A stretch of DNA of 64,000 bases from Faecalitalea cylindroides ATCC 27803 (GCF_000469305.1 NZ_KI271016.1:58914-122913); one strand, 5' to 3'; positions 35,372 through 45,679 are shown, counted from the stretch's first letter. A program made the numbers and translations. Notes: generated from the letters alone by a model not told the origin.

Positions 35372-37105
35372 ATGAAGTTGATATTAAAATACCTAAAAAA
35401 GTATAAGTTACTTTTCTTGATCGATGCCATTTCTGTATTTGGATTTGCATTGGTGGAACTTGGTATTCCTACATTAATTTCAAGAATGATCGATCAAGGT
35501 GTAAACACAAAAGATACCTCTTTTTTATGGTCAAATTGGGCGTTAATGTCAATTATTTCCATTGTTGGTGTTTGTGGAACCGTCATATTAGGATATTGTT
35601 CGACAAGAATATCAACCAATGTTACAAGAGATATACGCAATGATGTTTTTGAACACGCAATGACGTTTTCCAGTGCGGAAATGGATAAATTCGGTGTATC
35701 AAGCATGATTACACGTACAAACAATGATGCTTATCAGATCATGTTGTTTTTAAATGTTATTTTAAGAATGGCGTTGATGACTCCGGTTATGATGATCGTA
35801 TCCATCATGTTGATCGTTCGTATATCGCTACCACTGTCATATATCGTTTTATTAACGATTCCTTTTATTTTGATTGGTGTATTTGCTGTAGCTAAAGTGA
35901 GTGAACCTATCAGTGAAAATCAACAGAATTCTATTGATCGTATCAATAAGATCTTGCGTGAACATATCACAGGTATTCGTGTCATTCGCTCTTTTAATAA
36001 AGAAAAAAATGAAGAAGAACGTTTTGCCAAGGAGAATCGTTACTATCAAAGAGAGAGTTCTAAATTGTTTAAGTTAATGTCTTGTACAGAACCTACTTTC
36101 TTTTTATTGATGAATATTGCTGTGATGACAGTATATTTTGTTTCTTGTTCTATGTTAAGTGCACAGACCATTTCAATTGGTGATTTGATTGCGTTTGTGG
36201 AATATATCTTTCATGTCATGATGAGTGTATTGTTATTCTGTATGGTTTTTATGATGTATCCACGTGCAAATGTGTCAGCTAAACGAATTCAAGCTGTTTT
36301 AGATACTAACTCTTCAATTATAGAAAAAGAAAATGCCTATGTATGTGATTTAATTGAATCTTTAACTTTTGATCATGTTAGTTTTTCTTATCCAGATGGA
36401 GAAGAGGCGGTTTTAAGTGACATTTCTTTTACTTGCAAAAAGGGAGAGAAAATTGCGGTCATAGGAAGCACAGGATCAGGAAAATCTTCTTTAGTAAAAT
36501 TGATGACACGATTATATGATGCTACAAAAGGGCAGGTGTTGATCAATGGAAAAGATATCAAAGAATATCAATTAAATTCTCTACGCAATCAGATTGGCTA
36601 TGTTGCTCAAAAGGCACATTTATTTAAAGGTAGTATTAAAGAAAACATCTCGTTTGGAAAACCTGATGCAACAATGGATGAAATCGAAGAGGCTGCAAAA
36701 ATTGCGCAGGCAAAAGAGTTTATTGAAGTTCGTGATCATCAATACGAAGATGAAATCAGCGAAGATGGAACCAATGTGTCTGGAGGGCAAAAACAACGTT
36801 TATCGATTGCACGAGCCATTATCATGGATCCATCTTTATACATCTATGATGACTCCTTTAGTGCTCTAGATTTTAAAACAGATGCAACATTGCGTGAGGC
36901 ATTAAAGCCTAAAGTAAAAGATGCAATCTTTTTTGTCGTTGCCCAGCGTATTTCCACAATCATGGATGCAGATATGATCCTTGTGTTAAATGATGGCAAG
37001 TTAGTTGGAAAAGGCACGCATAAAGAACTGATGAATACTTGTAAGATTTATCAAGAGATTGCCCTTTCCCAGCTTTCAAGAAAGGAGTTGATGTTAGATG
37101 AATAA
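35372..37105 (+). CDS. ABC exporter half-transporter with degenerate ATP site
   Basis: 577 residues: six membrane helices (about 10-290) and an ATPase domain (about 325-565). Walker A is GSTGSGKSSL and the signature is intact (VSGGQKQR), but the catalytic Glu after Walker B is Asp (YIYDDSFSALD) and the switch His is Gln (VAQRIST), as in one half of LmrCD- or TM287/288-type heterodimers. The next gene overlaps its end by 8 bp and supplies the complementary half. No own promoter is obvious. Substrate unknown; drugs and lipids are typical. Confidence 0.88.
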   Translation: MKLILKYLKKYKLLFLIDAISVFGFALVELGIPTLISRMIDQGVNTKDTSFLWSNWALMSIISIVGVCGTVILGYCSTRISTNVTRDIRNDVFEHAMTFSSAEMDKFGVSSMITRTNNDAYQIMLFLNVILRMALMTPVMMIVSIMLIVRISLPLSYIVLLTIPFILIGVFAVAKVSEPISENQQNSIDRINKILREHITGIRVIRSFNKEKNEEERFAKENRYYQRESSKLFKLMSCTEPTFFLLMNIAVMTVYFVSCSMLSAQTISIGDLIAFVEYIFHVMMSVLLFCMVFMMYPRANVSAKRIQAVLDTNSSIIEKENAYVCDLIESLTFDHVSFSYPDGEEAVLSDISFTCKKGEKIAVIGSTGSGKSSLVKLMTRLYDATKGQVLINGKDIKEYQLNSLRNQIGYVAQKAHLFKGSIKENISFGKPDATMDEIEEAAKIAQAKEFIEVRDHQYEDEISEDGTNVSGGQKQRLSIARAIIMDPSLYIYDDSFSALDFKTDATLREALKPKVKDAIFFVVAQRISTIMDADMILVLNDGKLVGKGTHKELMNTCKIYQEIALSQLSRKELMLDE

Positions 37106-38882
37106 GAAAATGACATTTACATCCTGCATTAAACATCTTTGGCCTTTCTTAAGACCATATCGATTTAAATTGTTTGTTGGAATTTTTATGATCATTGTGG
37201 CTCAAATCACTTTTGCGATCAATCCTAGTGTGGAAGGTATGATTACAACACAACTGTCAAAGGATGTAATGGATATCGCAAACAACATTCCTGGTGCCCA
37301 TATACAAATGGATATTATCATACAGATCGCAATTCTATTAGGCATTATTTATATCATAAAAACAGTTTCACAATATTTGATGGCTTTCTATTTAACAGAT
37401 GCGATTCAGTTTACGATGTATGATATCCGAAATGCAGTCGAAGATAAGATGCAGCATCTTCCGGTTTCATATTTTGATAAAGAAAAAACCGGTGAATTGT
37501 TAAGTCGTATTACCAATGATGTCGATACATTATCCAACGCGTTACAACAAACTTTATCACGAGTTATTTCTGCTGTTTGTACATTTGTGTTTGTCTTGTT
37601 CATGATGTTTCGTATCCATGCGATCATGGCATTGATCATAGTATGTATTTTACCGATCATCTATTTCTTATCACGTTTTATCGTTAAAAAATCACAACCA
37701 TTATTTGATGAACAACAAGCTAAGTTAGCTGATTTAAATGGTACCGTTAATGAATTATATGATGGGTATCAGGAAATCATGATGTATAATCAACAACGGT
37801 CTTCTCTGGATAAATTTAAAGAAGTCAACGAAGGTATGCGAGTAGCTGGTTTTAAAGCGCAGTTTGTATCCAGCTTGATTTCTCCTTTATCCTCTTTAAT
37901 CACATATTTGACAATTGGAGTAGTTGCCTTATATGGGTGTTTCTTGGTACTTTCTTCAACAATATCCCTAGGACAATTACAAGCGTTTATTCGATATATC
38001 TGGCAAATCAACGATCCGATTTCGCAGGTATCACAATTATCAGCACAGGTTCAATCTTCTTTTTCTGCAATGTCAAGGTTGTTTAGCTTCTTGAATATAG
38101 AAAGCTTAAAAGATGTAGAAACAAAACGACCAATCAAAGAGGTCGAAACAATTGATTTTGAACATGTGCAGTTTGGATATGGTGATAAATTGTTGATGAA
38201 AGATGTAAATATCCATGTAAACAAGGGAGAAACGATTGCAATCGTAGGACCTACAGGCGCAGGAAAAACAACACTTACGAATTTGCTATTACGTTTTTAT
38301 GATGTGAAAGGTGGATCTATTAAGATCAATGGTATTGATATTCGAGAATTATCGTATAAAGACCTGCGATCGTTGTTTAGTTTAGTATTGCAGGATACAT
38401 GGCTATTTGAAGATACAATCGAAAAAAATATATCCTATGGTAAATCGGATGCTCAAAAATATGAAGTTATTGAGGCGGCTAAATCTGCAAATGTGCATCA
38501 TACGATTCGAACTTTATCTCATGGTTATGATACGATCGTCAATGAAGAAGGAACCAATGTATCACAAGGAGAAAAACAGTTATTAACAATTGCCAGAGCT
38601 ATCTTAAAAGATCCTCAAGTGTTGATATTAGATGAAGCAACAAGTTCAGTAGATACGCGACTGGAAAGGAGATTGCAGTCGGCTATGGATAAAGTAATGA
38701 AAGATCGTACTTCATTTGTAATTGCACATCGCTTATCCACAATCGTAAACGCAGATAAGATCCTTGTCATGGAACATGGAAATATCGTCGAACAGGGAAC
38801 GCATCAGGAATTGTTGGAATTGAATGGAGTATATGCTCGTCTTTATAATGCACAATTTTTATCTAAATCATCCAATATGTAA
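37098..38882 (+). CDS. ABC exporter half-transporter with intact catalytic Glu
   Basis: 594 residues. Walker A GPTGAGKTTL, Walker B VLILDEATSSVD with the Glu, and IAHRLST are canonical, but the signature is altered (VSQGEKQ instead of SGGQKQ). So the working ATP site pairs this Walker A/B with the signature of the partner, a heterodimeric exporter. It overlaps the upstream gene by 8 bp and is translated with it. It shares the same asymmetry with the pair at 43496-47516, which points to gene-pair duplication or an old common ancestor. Confidence 0.88.
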   Translation: MNKKMTFTSCIKHLWPFLRPYRFKLFVGIFMIIVAQITFAINPSVEGMITTQLSKDVMDIANNIPGAHIQMDIIIQIAILLGIIYIIKTVSQYLMAFYLTDAIQFTMYDIRNAVEDKMQHLPVSYFDKEKTGELLSRITNDVDTLSNALQQTLSRVISAVCTFVFVLFMMFRIHAIMALIIVCILPIIYFLSRFIVKKSQPLFDEQQAKLADLNGTVNELYDGYQEIMMYNQQRSSLDKFKEVNEGMRVAGFKAQFVSSLISPLSSLITYLTIGVVALYGCFLVLSSTISLGQLQAFIRYIWQINDPISQVSQLSAQVQSSFSAMSRLFSFLNIESLKDVETKRPIKEVETIDFEHVQFGYGDKLLMKDVNIHVNKGETIAIVGPTGAGKTTLTNLLLRFYDVKGGSIKINGIDIRELSYKDLRSLFSLVLQDTWLFEDTIEKNISYGKSDAQKYEVIEAAKSANVHHTIRTLSHGYDTIVNEEGTNVSQGEKQLLTIARAILKDPQVLILDEATSSVDTRLERRLQSAMDKVMKDRTSFVIAHRLSTIVNADKILVMEHGNIVEQGTHQELLELNGVYARLYNAQFLSKSSNM

Positions 38883-38919
38883 ATTATGAAAATTTATGAA
38901 AGTGAATGAAAAAAATATC

Positions 38920-38948
38920 TTGAAGCGTATTTAAAATAGTGATAAACT
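38920..38948 (+). promoter_or_regulatory. Promoter of ilvE
   Basis: TTGAAG (38920-38925), 17-bp spacer, TAAACT (38943-38948). AGTGA/TCACT at 38938-38952 forms an inverted repeat over the -10, a possible operator. Confidence 0.6.
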
Positions 38949-38981
38949 CACTACATAAGTATATCTTAGGGAGGCTTTGAT

Positions 38982-40043
38982 ATGGAAATTAAGTTTGAAC
39001 AAGCAAAATCATTAAAAGAAAAACCTACAGGTTCTCTTGGTTTTGGTAAGTATTATACAGACTATATGTTTGTCTGTGATTGGGATAAAGGAATTGGTTG
39101 GCATGATGCGCGAATCGTTCCTTATGCGCCATTACAGTTTGATCCGGCATCAATGGTATTGCATTATGCACAGGAAACATTTGAAGGATTAAAAGCATAT
39201 CGTGCAAAAGATGGTCGTATATTGTTATTCCGTCCTGAAATGAATGCAAGACGTTTTGCCAATAGCAATATTCGAATGAGCATGCCTACACTTGATGAAG
39301 ACTTATTTATTGAGTTTGTAGAAGCAATCGTTAAAAAAGAACAGGATTGGATCCCAACAAATGAAGGAGAATCTTTATATATTCGCCCATTTATGTTTGC
39401 CACTGAGCCAGCTGTGGGGGTGCATCCATCTAATTCATATAAGTTTATGATCATCTTATCACCGGTTGGTGCCTATTATGAAGAAGGTGTTAATCCGGTT
39501 AAGATTTATGTTGAAGATGAATTTGTTCGTGCAACTCTTGGAGGAACCGGATTCGCCAAATGTGGAGGAAACTATGCAGGAAGCCTTGCAGCGCAAGTCA
39601 AGGCTGAAAAATTGGGCTATTCACAAGTTTTATGGCTGGATGGAGTTCATCGAAAATACGTAGAAGAAGTAGGCTCAATGAATGTAATGTTTAAGATCGA
39701 AGGTAAGATCGTAACAGCTCCATGTGAAGGTACTGTACTTCCTGGAGTTACAAGAGATTCAATCATTACTCTATTAAAAAGCTGGGGTTATGAAATCGTT
39801 GAACGTCATTTATCCATTGATGAGTTGATGGAAGCTGGTCATTCAGGAAAATTAGAAGAAGCCTGGGGAACTGGAACGGCAGCGGTTATCAGTCCAATTG
39901 GTGAATTATATTACAAGGGCGATGTCGTAACGGTTCATAATTTTATGACTGGAGAATTGACGCAAAAACTATATGATACATTAACTGGAATTCAATGGGG
40001 AAATATCGAAGACAGCTTTGGCTGGACACGCTCTATTGAATAA
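38982..40043 (+). CDS. ilvE: Branched-chain amino acid aminotransferase
   Basis: 353 residues, class IV PLP enzyme (fold type IV). YAQETFEGLKAYRA (about 62-75), YIRPFMFA, the PLP lysine region in WLDGVHRKYVEEVGSMN and CEGTVLPGVTRDS are the BCAT signatures. It interconverts Leu, Ile and Val with their 2-oxo acids. Its successor is the valine T-box and valS, so the branched-chain theme is shared. GGGAGG precedes ATG. Confidence 0.95.
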   Translation: MEIKFEQAKSLKEKPTGSLGFGKYYTDYMFVCDWDKGIGWHDARIVPYAPLQFDPASMVLHYAQETFEGLKAYRAKDGRILLFRPEMNARRFANSNIRMSMPTLDEDLFIEFVEAIVKKEQDWIPTNEGESLYIRPFMFATEPAVGVHPSNSYKFMIILSPVGAYYEEGVNPVKIYVEDEFVRATLGGTGFAKCGGNYAGSLAAQVKAEKLGYSQVLWLDGVHRKYVEEVGSMNVMFKIEGKIVTAPCEGTVLPGVTRDSIITLLKSWGYEIVERHLSIDELMEAGHSGKLEEAWGTGTAAVISPIGELYYKGDVVTVHNFMTGELTQKLYDTLTGIQWGNIEDSFGWTRSIE

Positions 40044-40111
40044 TTGTTTAATTTTACTTGAAAAATATTTTTGACATGGTAAACTAACAACATAAATGCA
40101 ATGAATAGAAG

Positions 40112-40314
40112 GAGTAATCATGATTTAAGGCAGAGAGATCTTCTGGCAGGTGAAAAGAAGAGCTTAGACATGATGAAGGTAGTCTAGGAGCAGACAATCT
40201 GAAATACAGTAAGATTGTACGTACACACAACGTTATGTGAAATAAGGCATACTTTGTATGTGAATTTAGGTGGTACCACGTTTAGCACGTCCTATATAGG
40301 ATGTGCTTTTTTTT
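40112..40314 (+). ncRNA. T-box leader RNA, valine-specific, upstream of valS
   Basis: The T-box core TTAGGTGGTACCACG lies at 40266-40280, and the terminator stem AGCACGTCCT/AGGATGTGCT with T run at 40284-40314. In stem I the specifier is the Val codon GTA at 40179-40181, ten bases before GGAGC as in tyrS-type leaders. Uncharged tRNA-Val should allow read-through into valS. Confidence 0.92.
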
Positions 40315-40330
40315 AAGAAGGGAGATATTT

Positions 40331-42949
40331 ATGGCAAAAACAATGGATACGAAGTATGATCATTTAGCTGTAGAAAAAGATATTTACTCTAAATGGGTAG
40401 AAAAAGGTTATTTTACAGCTGGTGATCTGACAAAGAAACCATACTGTATCGTTATTCCTCCACCAAATGTAACAGGGAAACTGCATTTAGGGCATGCATG
40501 GGATACGACGCTACAGGATATTCTTTGTCGTTATAAACGATTAAAAGGATACGATGTTTTATGGGTATCTGGAATGGATCATGCAGGGATCGCAACACAG
40601 GCAAAAGTAGATGAACGTTTAAAAAATGAAGGTATTTCTCGTTATGATATTGGTCGTGAAAAATTTCTTGACCGTGCATGGGAATGGAAAGAGGAATATG
40701 CTTCTACGATCCGCAGTCAATGGGCTAAATTAGGTTTATCTTTGGATTATACTAGAGAACGTTTTACTTTGGATGAAGGTTTATCCAAAGCTGTACGTAA
40801 AGTATTTGTGGATCTTTATAACGATGGTCTTATCTACCAGGGGGAAAGAATCATCAACTGGGATCCAGAAGCTAAGACTGCTTTATCTAACATTGAAGTA
40901 GAACATAAAGAAATTTTAGGTCATATGTATTACTTCAAATATAAAGTAGTTGAAAATGGACAGGAACTAGTAATTGCAACAACACGTCCAGAAACAATGT
41001 TTGCCGATCAGGCTATCTTTGTTCACCCAGAAGATGAAAGATATAAAGAAATTGTAGGTATGCATGCGATCAATCCGGCAAATGGTGAAGAATTACCGAT
41101 CATGGCTGATGATTATATCGATATGGATTTTGGTACAGCGGTAATGAAATGTACACCGGCACATGATCCAAATGACTTTGCATTGGCAAAAAAATACGGA
41201 TTAAAGATGCCAATCTGTATGAATCCGGATGGTACGATGAATGAAATGTGCCATAAGTATGCAGGTATGGATCGTTTTGAGTGTCGTGAAGCTCTTGTAG
41301 AGGACTTTAAAAAGGCCGGTGTTGTGGACCATATTGAAGAACATATGCATCAAGTTGGACATTCAGAAAGAACGGGTGTTATCGTTGAACCATATTTGTC
41401 AAAACAATGGTTTGTTAAGATGAAACCGTTGGCTGAAGAGGTTTTAAGAAATCAAAAGATTGAAGACCAGAAGATCCATTTTGTACCATCTCGTTTTGAA
41501 AAAACATTTGAACAATGGTTGGAAAATATTGAAGATTGGTGTATTTCAAGACAGTTATGGTGGGGACATAGAATTCCTGCATGGACTAATAAAGAAACTG
41601 GTGAAATGTACATTGGAATGGAAGATCCAAAAGATAAAGAGAACTGGATCCAAGATGAGGATGTATTGGATACTTGGTTCTCCAGTGCTCTATGGCCATT
41701 TTCAACTTTAGGTTGGCCAGAATCAACAGATGATCTTGCACGATATTTCCCAAATGATGTACTTGTTACCGGATATGACATTATTTTCTTCTGGGTTGCC
41801 AGAATGGCTTTCCAAACACGTTATTGCATGAAAAATCGTCCATTTAAAGATGTTTTGATTCATGGATTGGTTCGTGATAGCCAGGGCAGAAAAATGTCTA
41901 AATCTTTAGGAAATGGTATCGATCCAATGGATGTTATAGAAGATCATGGTGCAGATGCACTTAGATTCTTTTTAACAACAAATTCAACTCCAGGCTTGGA
42001 TCTTCGTTTTGATGAAAAGAAGATGGAATCAAGTTGGAACTTTATCAATAAGATTTGGAATGCAGCTCGTTATGTACAGATGCAGATTGGTAATACAAAA
42101 CCAACTTTAGACGTAGATTGTTTAAGCAGTGTTGATAAATGGATCTTATCTAGAATGGATGAAGTATTGGATCATGTCAGTATGAATATGGAAAAATACG
42201 AATTTGCGATGGTTGGAAATGAATTATATTCATTCATTTGGAATGATTTCTGTTCATGGTATATCGAATTAAGCAAGGCAACGTTATACAGCGAAGATCA
42301 GGCAGTTGTACAAAATACAAAAGCTGTACTATATACTGTTTTAGAGGCAATCTTAAAGATGCTTTCTCCATTTATGCCATTTGTGACAGAAGAAATCTAT
42401 TTGGATTTACCACATGATAAAGAAAGCATGAATTTAGAAACATGGCCAGAAAAAGTAAACTTTACGTATACAAATGAAGAAAAGGATGAAATGGCTTTGA
42501 CGATCTCTGCGATTCAGGCTGTACGTGAAACCAAGACAGAATATGGTATGAAACCAAGCGAAGATCTTGAAATTTCATTACATGATGAACAGGGAAATTT
42601 TGTAGAATTGTCTAAAGATTCCAAGGCTATTCTAGATAAGATGTGTCATGCACATGTTGTAGAGAATCTGAACAGTGATGATGTATTATCAAGAACGATT
42701 GAAAAAGCGGTCATGACGATCAAGATGGATGATTTAGTAGATCTTGAAGCCGAAAAAGAAAAACTGACAAAAGAAATTGAACATCTTGAAAAAGAAATCA
42801 AACGTGCTAGTGGAATGCTGTCAAATCCAAACTTTGTATCCAAAGCACCGGAAGCTAAGGTCAAACAAGAAAAAGAAAAACTTGCTTCTTATCAAGAAAA
42901 GCTTGAAATGACAAAAGCACAGCTTAATGAAATCTTAAAGAAAATATAA
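40331..42949 (+). CDS. valS: Valyl-tRNA synthetase
   Basis: 872 residues, class I. HIGH motif is HLGHAWD in PPPNVTGKLHLGHAWD, the KMSKS loop is RKMSKSLGNG, and the C-terminal coiled coil (about 805-870, LEAEKEKLTKEIEHLEKEIK) is present. It charges and edits tRNA-Val. ATG 40331 follows AAGGGAG. T-box control upstream. Confidence 0.98.
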   Translation: MAKTMDTKYDHLAVEKDIYSKWVEKGYFTAGDLTKKPYCIVIPPPNVTGKLHLGHAWDTTLQDILCRYKRLKGYDVLWVSGMDHAGIATQAKVDERLKNEGISRYDIGREKFLDRAWEWKEEYASTIRSQWAKLGLSLDYTRERFTLDEGLSKAVRKVFVDLYNDGLIYQGERIINWDPEAKTALSNIEVEHKEILGHMYYFKYKVVENGQELVIATTRPETMFADQAIFVHPEDERYKEIVGMHAINPANGEELPIMADDYIDMDFGTAVMKCTPAHDPNDFALAKKYGLKMPICMNPDGTMNEMCHKYAGMDRFECREALVEDFKKAGVVDHIEEHMHQVGHSERTGVIVEPYLSKQWFVKMKPLAEEVLRNQKIEDQKIHFVPSRFEKTFEQWLENIEDWCISRQLWWGHRIPAWTNKETGEMYIGMEDPKDKENWIQDEDVLDTWFSSALWPFSTLGWPESTDDLARYFPNDVLVTGYDIIFFWVARMAFQTRYCMKNRPFKDVLIHGLVRDSQGRKMSKSLGNGIDPMDVIEDHGADALRFFLTTNSTPGLDLRFDEKKMESSWNFINKIWNAARYVQMQIGNTKPTLDVDCLSSVDKWILSRMDEVLDHVSMNMEKYEFAMVGNELYSFIWNDFCSWYIELSKATLYSEDQAVVQNTKAVLYTVLEAILKMLSPFMPFVTEEIYLDLPHDKESMNLETWPEKVNFTYTNEEKDEMALTISAIQAVRETKTEYGMKPSEDLEISLHDEQGNFVELSKDSKAILDKMCHAHVVENLNSDDVLSRTIEKAVMTIKMDDLVDLEAEKEKLTKEIEHLEKEIKRASGMLSNPNFVSKAPEAKVKQEKEKLASYQEKLEMTKAQLNEILKKI

Positions 42950-42955
42950 TGATTG

Positions 42956-42978
42956 AACCGAGAGTCATCTCGGTTTTT
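42956..42978 (+). terminator. Terminator of valS
   Basis: ACCGAGA, loop GTCA, TCTCGGT, then TTTT. Confidence 0.82.
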
Positions 42979-42981
42979 ATA

Positions 42982-43010
42982 TTGACATATATTTAAGTTA
43001 TATTTATAAT
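42982..43010 (+). promoter_or_regulatory. Perfect consensus promoter of the marR-exporter operon
   Basis: TTGACA (42982-42987), 17-bp spacer, TATAAT (43005-43010), directly after the valS terminator. TTAAG/CTTAA at 43026-43038, spacer TCG, is a small inverted repeat near the transcription start and a candidate MarR operator. Confidence 0.85.
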
Positions 43011-43058
43011 TTAGACACTAAATAGTTAAGTCGCTTAATTAAAAAAGGTGGTGAGAAA

Positions 43059-43499
43059 ATGTCAAAAGAATCGACGATCAACGTCATCAATAAAAGTATG
43101 TATACTTTGATGGAATTTACACGTAAATCAAGAGGTCCAATCACAGGGTATCGAATGCGAGATTTATATATTCTCGGTTTCATCTTCTTTGATTCAAAAG
43201 ATCATCGGGCAACGATGTCGGAACTTGCAGCGCATATGAATATTACTCCAGCTGCTGCCAGCCAGATCATATCAGGTTATGAAAAGAATGGCTGGGTCAT
43301 TCGAACACGTAGTGAAAAAGATCGTAGAACAGTTTATGTCGAAATTTCAGATAAGATCAAAGAACATCTTAAGAGCAAATGGCGGGATAACCAACAATTC
43401 TTATCGGATTTTTTAGATGAATTATCACCGGAAGATCTAGATAGCTTAGAAAGAATTTTAAATAAAGTATTAGATTATTTTGAGGAGTATTACAAATGA
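43059..43499 (+). CDS. MarR-family transcriptional regulator
   Basis: 146 residues, winged helix-turn-helix. The recognition part is in MSELAAHMNITPAAASQIISGYEKNGWVIRTRSEKDRRTVYVEIS (about 53-98), with the wing at about 90-96. These dimeric repressors usually sense small toxic molecules and control adjacent exporters. The ATG overlaps by 4 bp with the exporter gene downstream. A consensus promoter with a nearby inverted repeat suggests auto-repression released by ligand. Confidence 0.92.
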   Translation: MSKESTINVINKSMYTLMEFTRKSRGPITGYRMRDLYILGFIFFDSKDHRATMSELAAHMNITPAAASQIISGYEKNGWVIRTRSEKDRRTVYVEISDKIKEHLKSKWRDNQQFLSDFLDELSPEDLDSLERILNKVLDYFEEYYK

Positions 43500-45679
43500 C
43501 AAAATTAACGCGTTATTTAAAACCATTCGTAGTACCAATACTCGTTGTGATTGGTCTATTGTTTATGCAGGCCTATTGTGAATTAACGTTGCCGGATTAC
43601 ATGCAGAATATTGTTAATATTGGTATTCAAAACAATGGTATTGAACATGGTGTTTATGAGCAGGTACGTGAATCTACGCTGAAGCCATTCTTGATGGTTG
43701 CAACTGAGGATCAAAAAGAATTGATTGAAAATTCATATAAACTTGTTACACCAGATGAAGCAAGTGAACTACAGCTTGAAGAGATTCCAGTCTTAAAAGA
43801 TGAAAATGTATATATCTTAAATGATATTTCTGATGAATCTTTTACAGAACTAGAAAATTCTTTTGCTGAGATGGATATGACATTTGCCGAAATATCCAGC
43901 GATGCAAAAGAGAAGAATGTAGAGATTCCTGTTCTTTTGATGCAAAATGGCATCAAGACTTATCGAGAACAGGCAAAAAAGCAGATTGAAGCTTTAGGTT
44001 CTTCGACGGTTTCAAGTTTGACTTGCCAAATGGTTAGGAGTGAATATGAGGCGATGGGACTTGATATGGCAGCAATCCAGCAAAACTATATCATTCACTC
44101 TGGTCTTGTTATGCTTGGATATGCTTTAGGAAGTGCAGGCTGTGCTATTCTTGTGGGTTTTTTTGCTTCTAAGATTGCAGCCGGATTATCGAAAAATCTT
44201 AGAGAAGCTGTCTTTAAAAAAGTTACATATTTTTCCAATGAGAACTTTAACAAATTTAATACTTCAACTCTGATCACACGTACAACAAATGATATTCAAC
44301 AAGTCCAGATGGCCTTGGTGATGATGTTACGAATTGTTGTATATGCACCTATCATGGGAATTGGTGCTTTGTTGCATGTTATGAGCAGTGAAGCCAATAT
44401 GACATGGATCATTGCCCTTTGTGTAGTGTTGATCTTATCTGTGGTCATGGTTGTTTTTATCGTTGTTATGCCTAAGTTTAAGATCATGCAGAAATTAACC
44501 GATAAATTAAATTCTGTGGTTCGTGAGCTTTTAGATGGAATGCTCGTTATTCGTGCTTTCAACAATGAAAAAGTAGAAGAAGAAAAATTTGATAAAGCCA
44601 ATATGGATATCACAAAAGTTGGTTTATTTACATCTAGAGCCATGGCTATTATGATGCCAGTCATGATGTTTTTGATGAATGGTACCACTTTGTTGATCTT
44701 ATGGTTTGGATCCAAGCAGGTAGATGCCGGAATGATACAGGTCGGAAGCATAATGGCATTTATGCAATATGCAATGCAGGTCATCATGGCTTTCTTGATG
44801 ATCACGGTTGTATCAATTATGATTCCAAGAGCCAATGTATCGGCTTTACGTATCAACGAAATCTTAACAACAAATCTATCGATTACAGATGATGAACATG
44901 TACAGTCTTTTGATGGAAATGAACATGGAACCATACGTTTTGAAAATGTTTCGTTTCGATATCCTGGAGCTGATGAAGATATATTGACAGATATTTCTTT
45001 TGAGGCAAAACCAGGTGAGGTAACAGCTTTTATAGGAAGTACTGGTTCAGGTAAGAGTACATTGATCAATCTTGTCCCTCGTTTTTATGATGTTAGCGAA
45101 GGATCCATTTCTATTGATGGAAAAGATATTCGAAACGTGGAACAAAAAGATCTTCGCAATAAAATTGGATATGTTCCACAAAAAGGTATCTTGTTAGCTG
45201 GAACGATTCGTTCCAATCTCTTATATGCAAATCCAAACGCAAGTGATGAAGATATTGATGAAGCTTTACGAATATCTCAATCAAAAGAATTTGTCGATAC
45301 AAAACCTTTAGGAGTTGATGAACCAATTTCTCAAGGTGGAACCAACGTATCAGGTGGACAGAAACAAAGACTTTCTATCGCACGTGCTATTATCAAAAAG
45401 CCGGAAATTTATATTTTTGATGATTCTTTCAGTGCATTGGATTTTAAGACAGATGCAGCTTTAAGAGAAGAATTGATGAAATCATGTAAGAAAACTGGAA
45501 GTACTGTTTTATTGGTTGCTCAACGTATTTCGTCTATATTACATGCTGATCAAATCATCGTTTTGGATGAAGGAAGAATGGTAGGTAAGGGAACACATCA
45601 AGAGTTGATTAAATCTTGTCGTATCTATCAGGAAATTGCTTCATCTCAATTATCGAAGGAGGAATTGGCCAATGTCTAA
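43496..45679 (+). CDS. ABC exporter half-transporter, degenerate ATP site, large loop
   Basis: 727 residues, about 150 more than the first half at 35372. The extra part lies between the first two membrane helices (about 30-190) and would be extracytoplasmic. The ATPase domain shows Walker A GSTGSGKSTL, VSGGQKQR, and the degenerate IYIFDDSFSALD and VAQRISS. It needs the partner that follows (overlap 8 bp). Controlled with it by MarR. Efflux of toxic small molecules is likely but inference. Confidence 0.88.
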   Translation: MTKLTRYLKPFVVPILVVIGLLFMQAYCELTLPDYMQNIVNIGIQNNGIEHGVYEQVRESTLKPFLMVATEDQKELIENSYKLVTPDEASELQLEEIPVLKDENVYILNDISDESFTELENSFAEMDMTFAEISSDAKEKNVEIPVLLMQNGIKTYREQAKKQIEALGSSTVSSLTCQMVRSEYEAMGLDMAAIQQNYIIHSGLVMLGYALGSAGCAILVGFFASKIAAGLSKNLREAVFKKVTYFSNENFNKFNTSTLITRTTNDIQQVQMALVMMLRIVVYAPIMGIGALLHVMSSEANMTWIIALCVVLILSVVMVVFIVVMPKFKIMQKLTDKLNSVVRELLDGMLVIRAFNNEKVEEEKFDKANMDITKVGLFTSRAMAIMMPVMMFLMNGTTLLILWFGSKQVDAGMIQVGSIMAFMQYAMQVIMAFLMITVVSIMIPRANVSALRINEILTTNLSITDDEHVQSFDGNEHGTIRFENVSFRYPGADEDILTDISFEAKPGEVTAFIGSTGSGKSTLINLVPRFYDVSEGSISIDGKDIRNVEQKDLRNKIGYVPQKGILLAGTIRSNLLYANPNASDEDIDEALRISQSKEFVDTKPLGVDEPISQGGTNVSGGQKQRLSIARAIIKKPEIYIFDDSFSALDFKTDAALREELMKSCKKTGSTVLLVAQRISSILHADQIIVLDEGRMVGKGTHQELIKSCRIYQEIASSQLSKEELANV

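Noticed and set aside
40121..40129. Mini-frame ATG ATT TAA in the Val T-box leader
   Set aside because: It sits in stem I of the RNA and is too short; T-box control explains the region.
44296..45069. 257-codon minus-strand frame inside the exporter gene
   Set aside because: It lies fully within a clear ABC exporter gene on the other strand and has no domain of its own.
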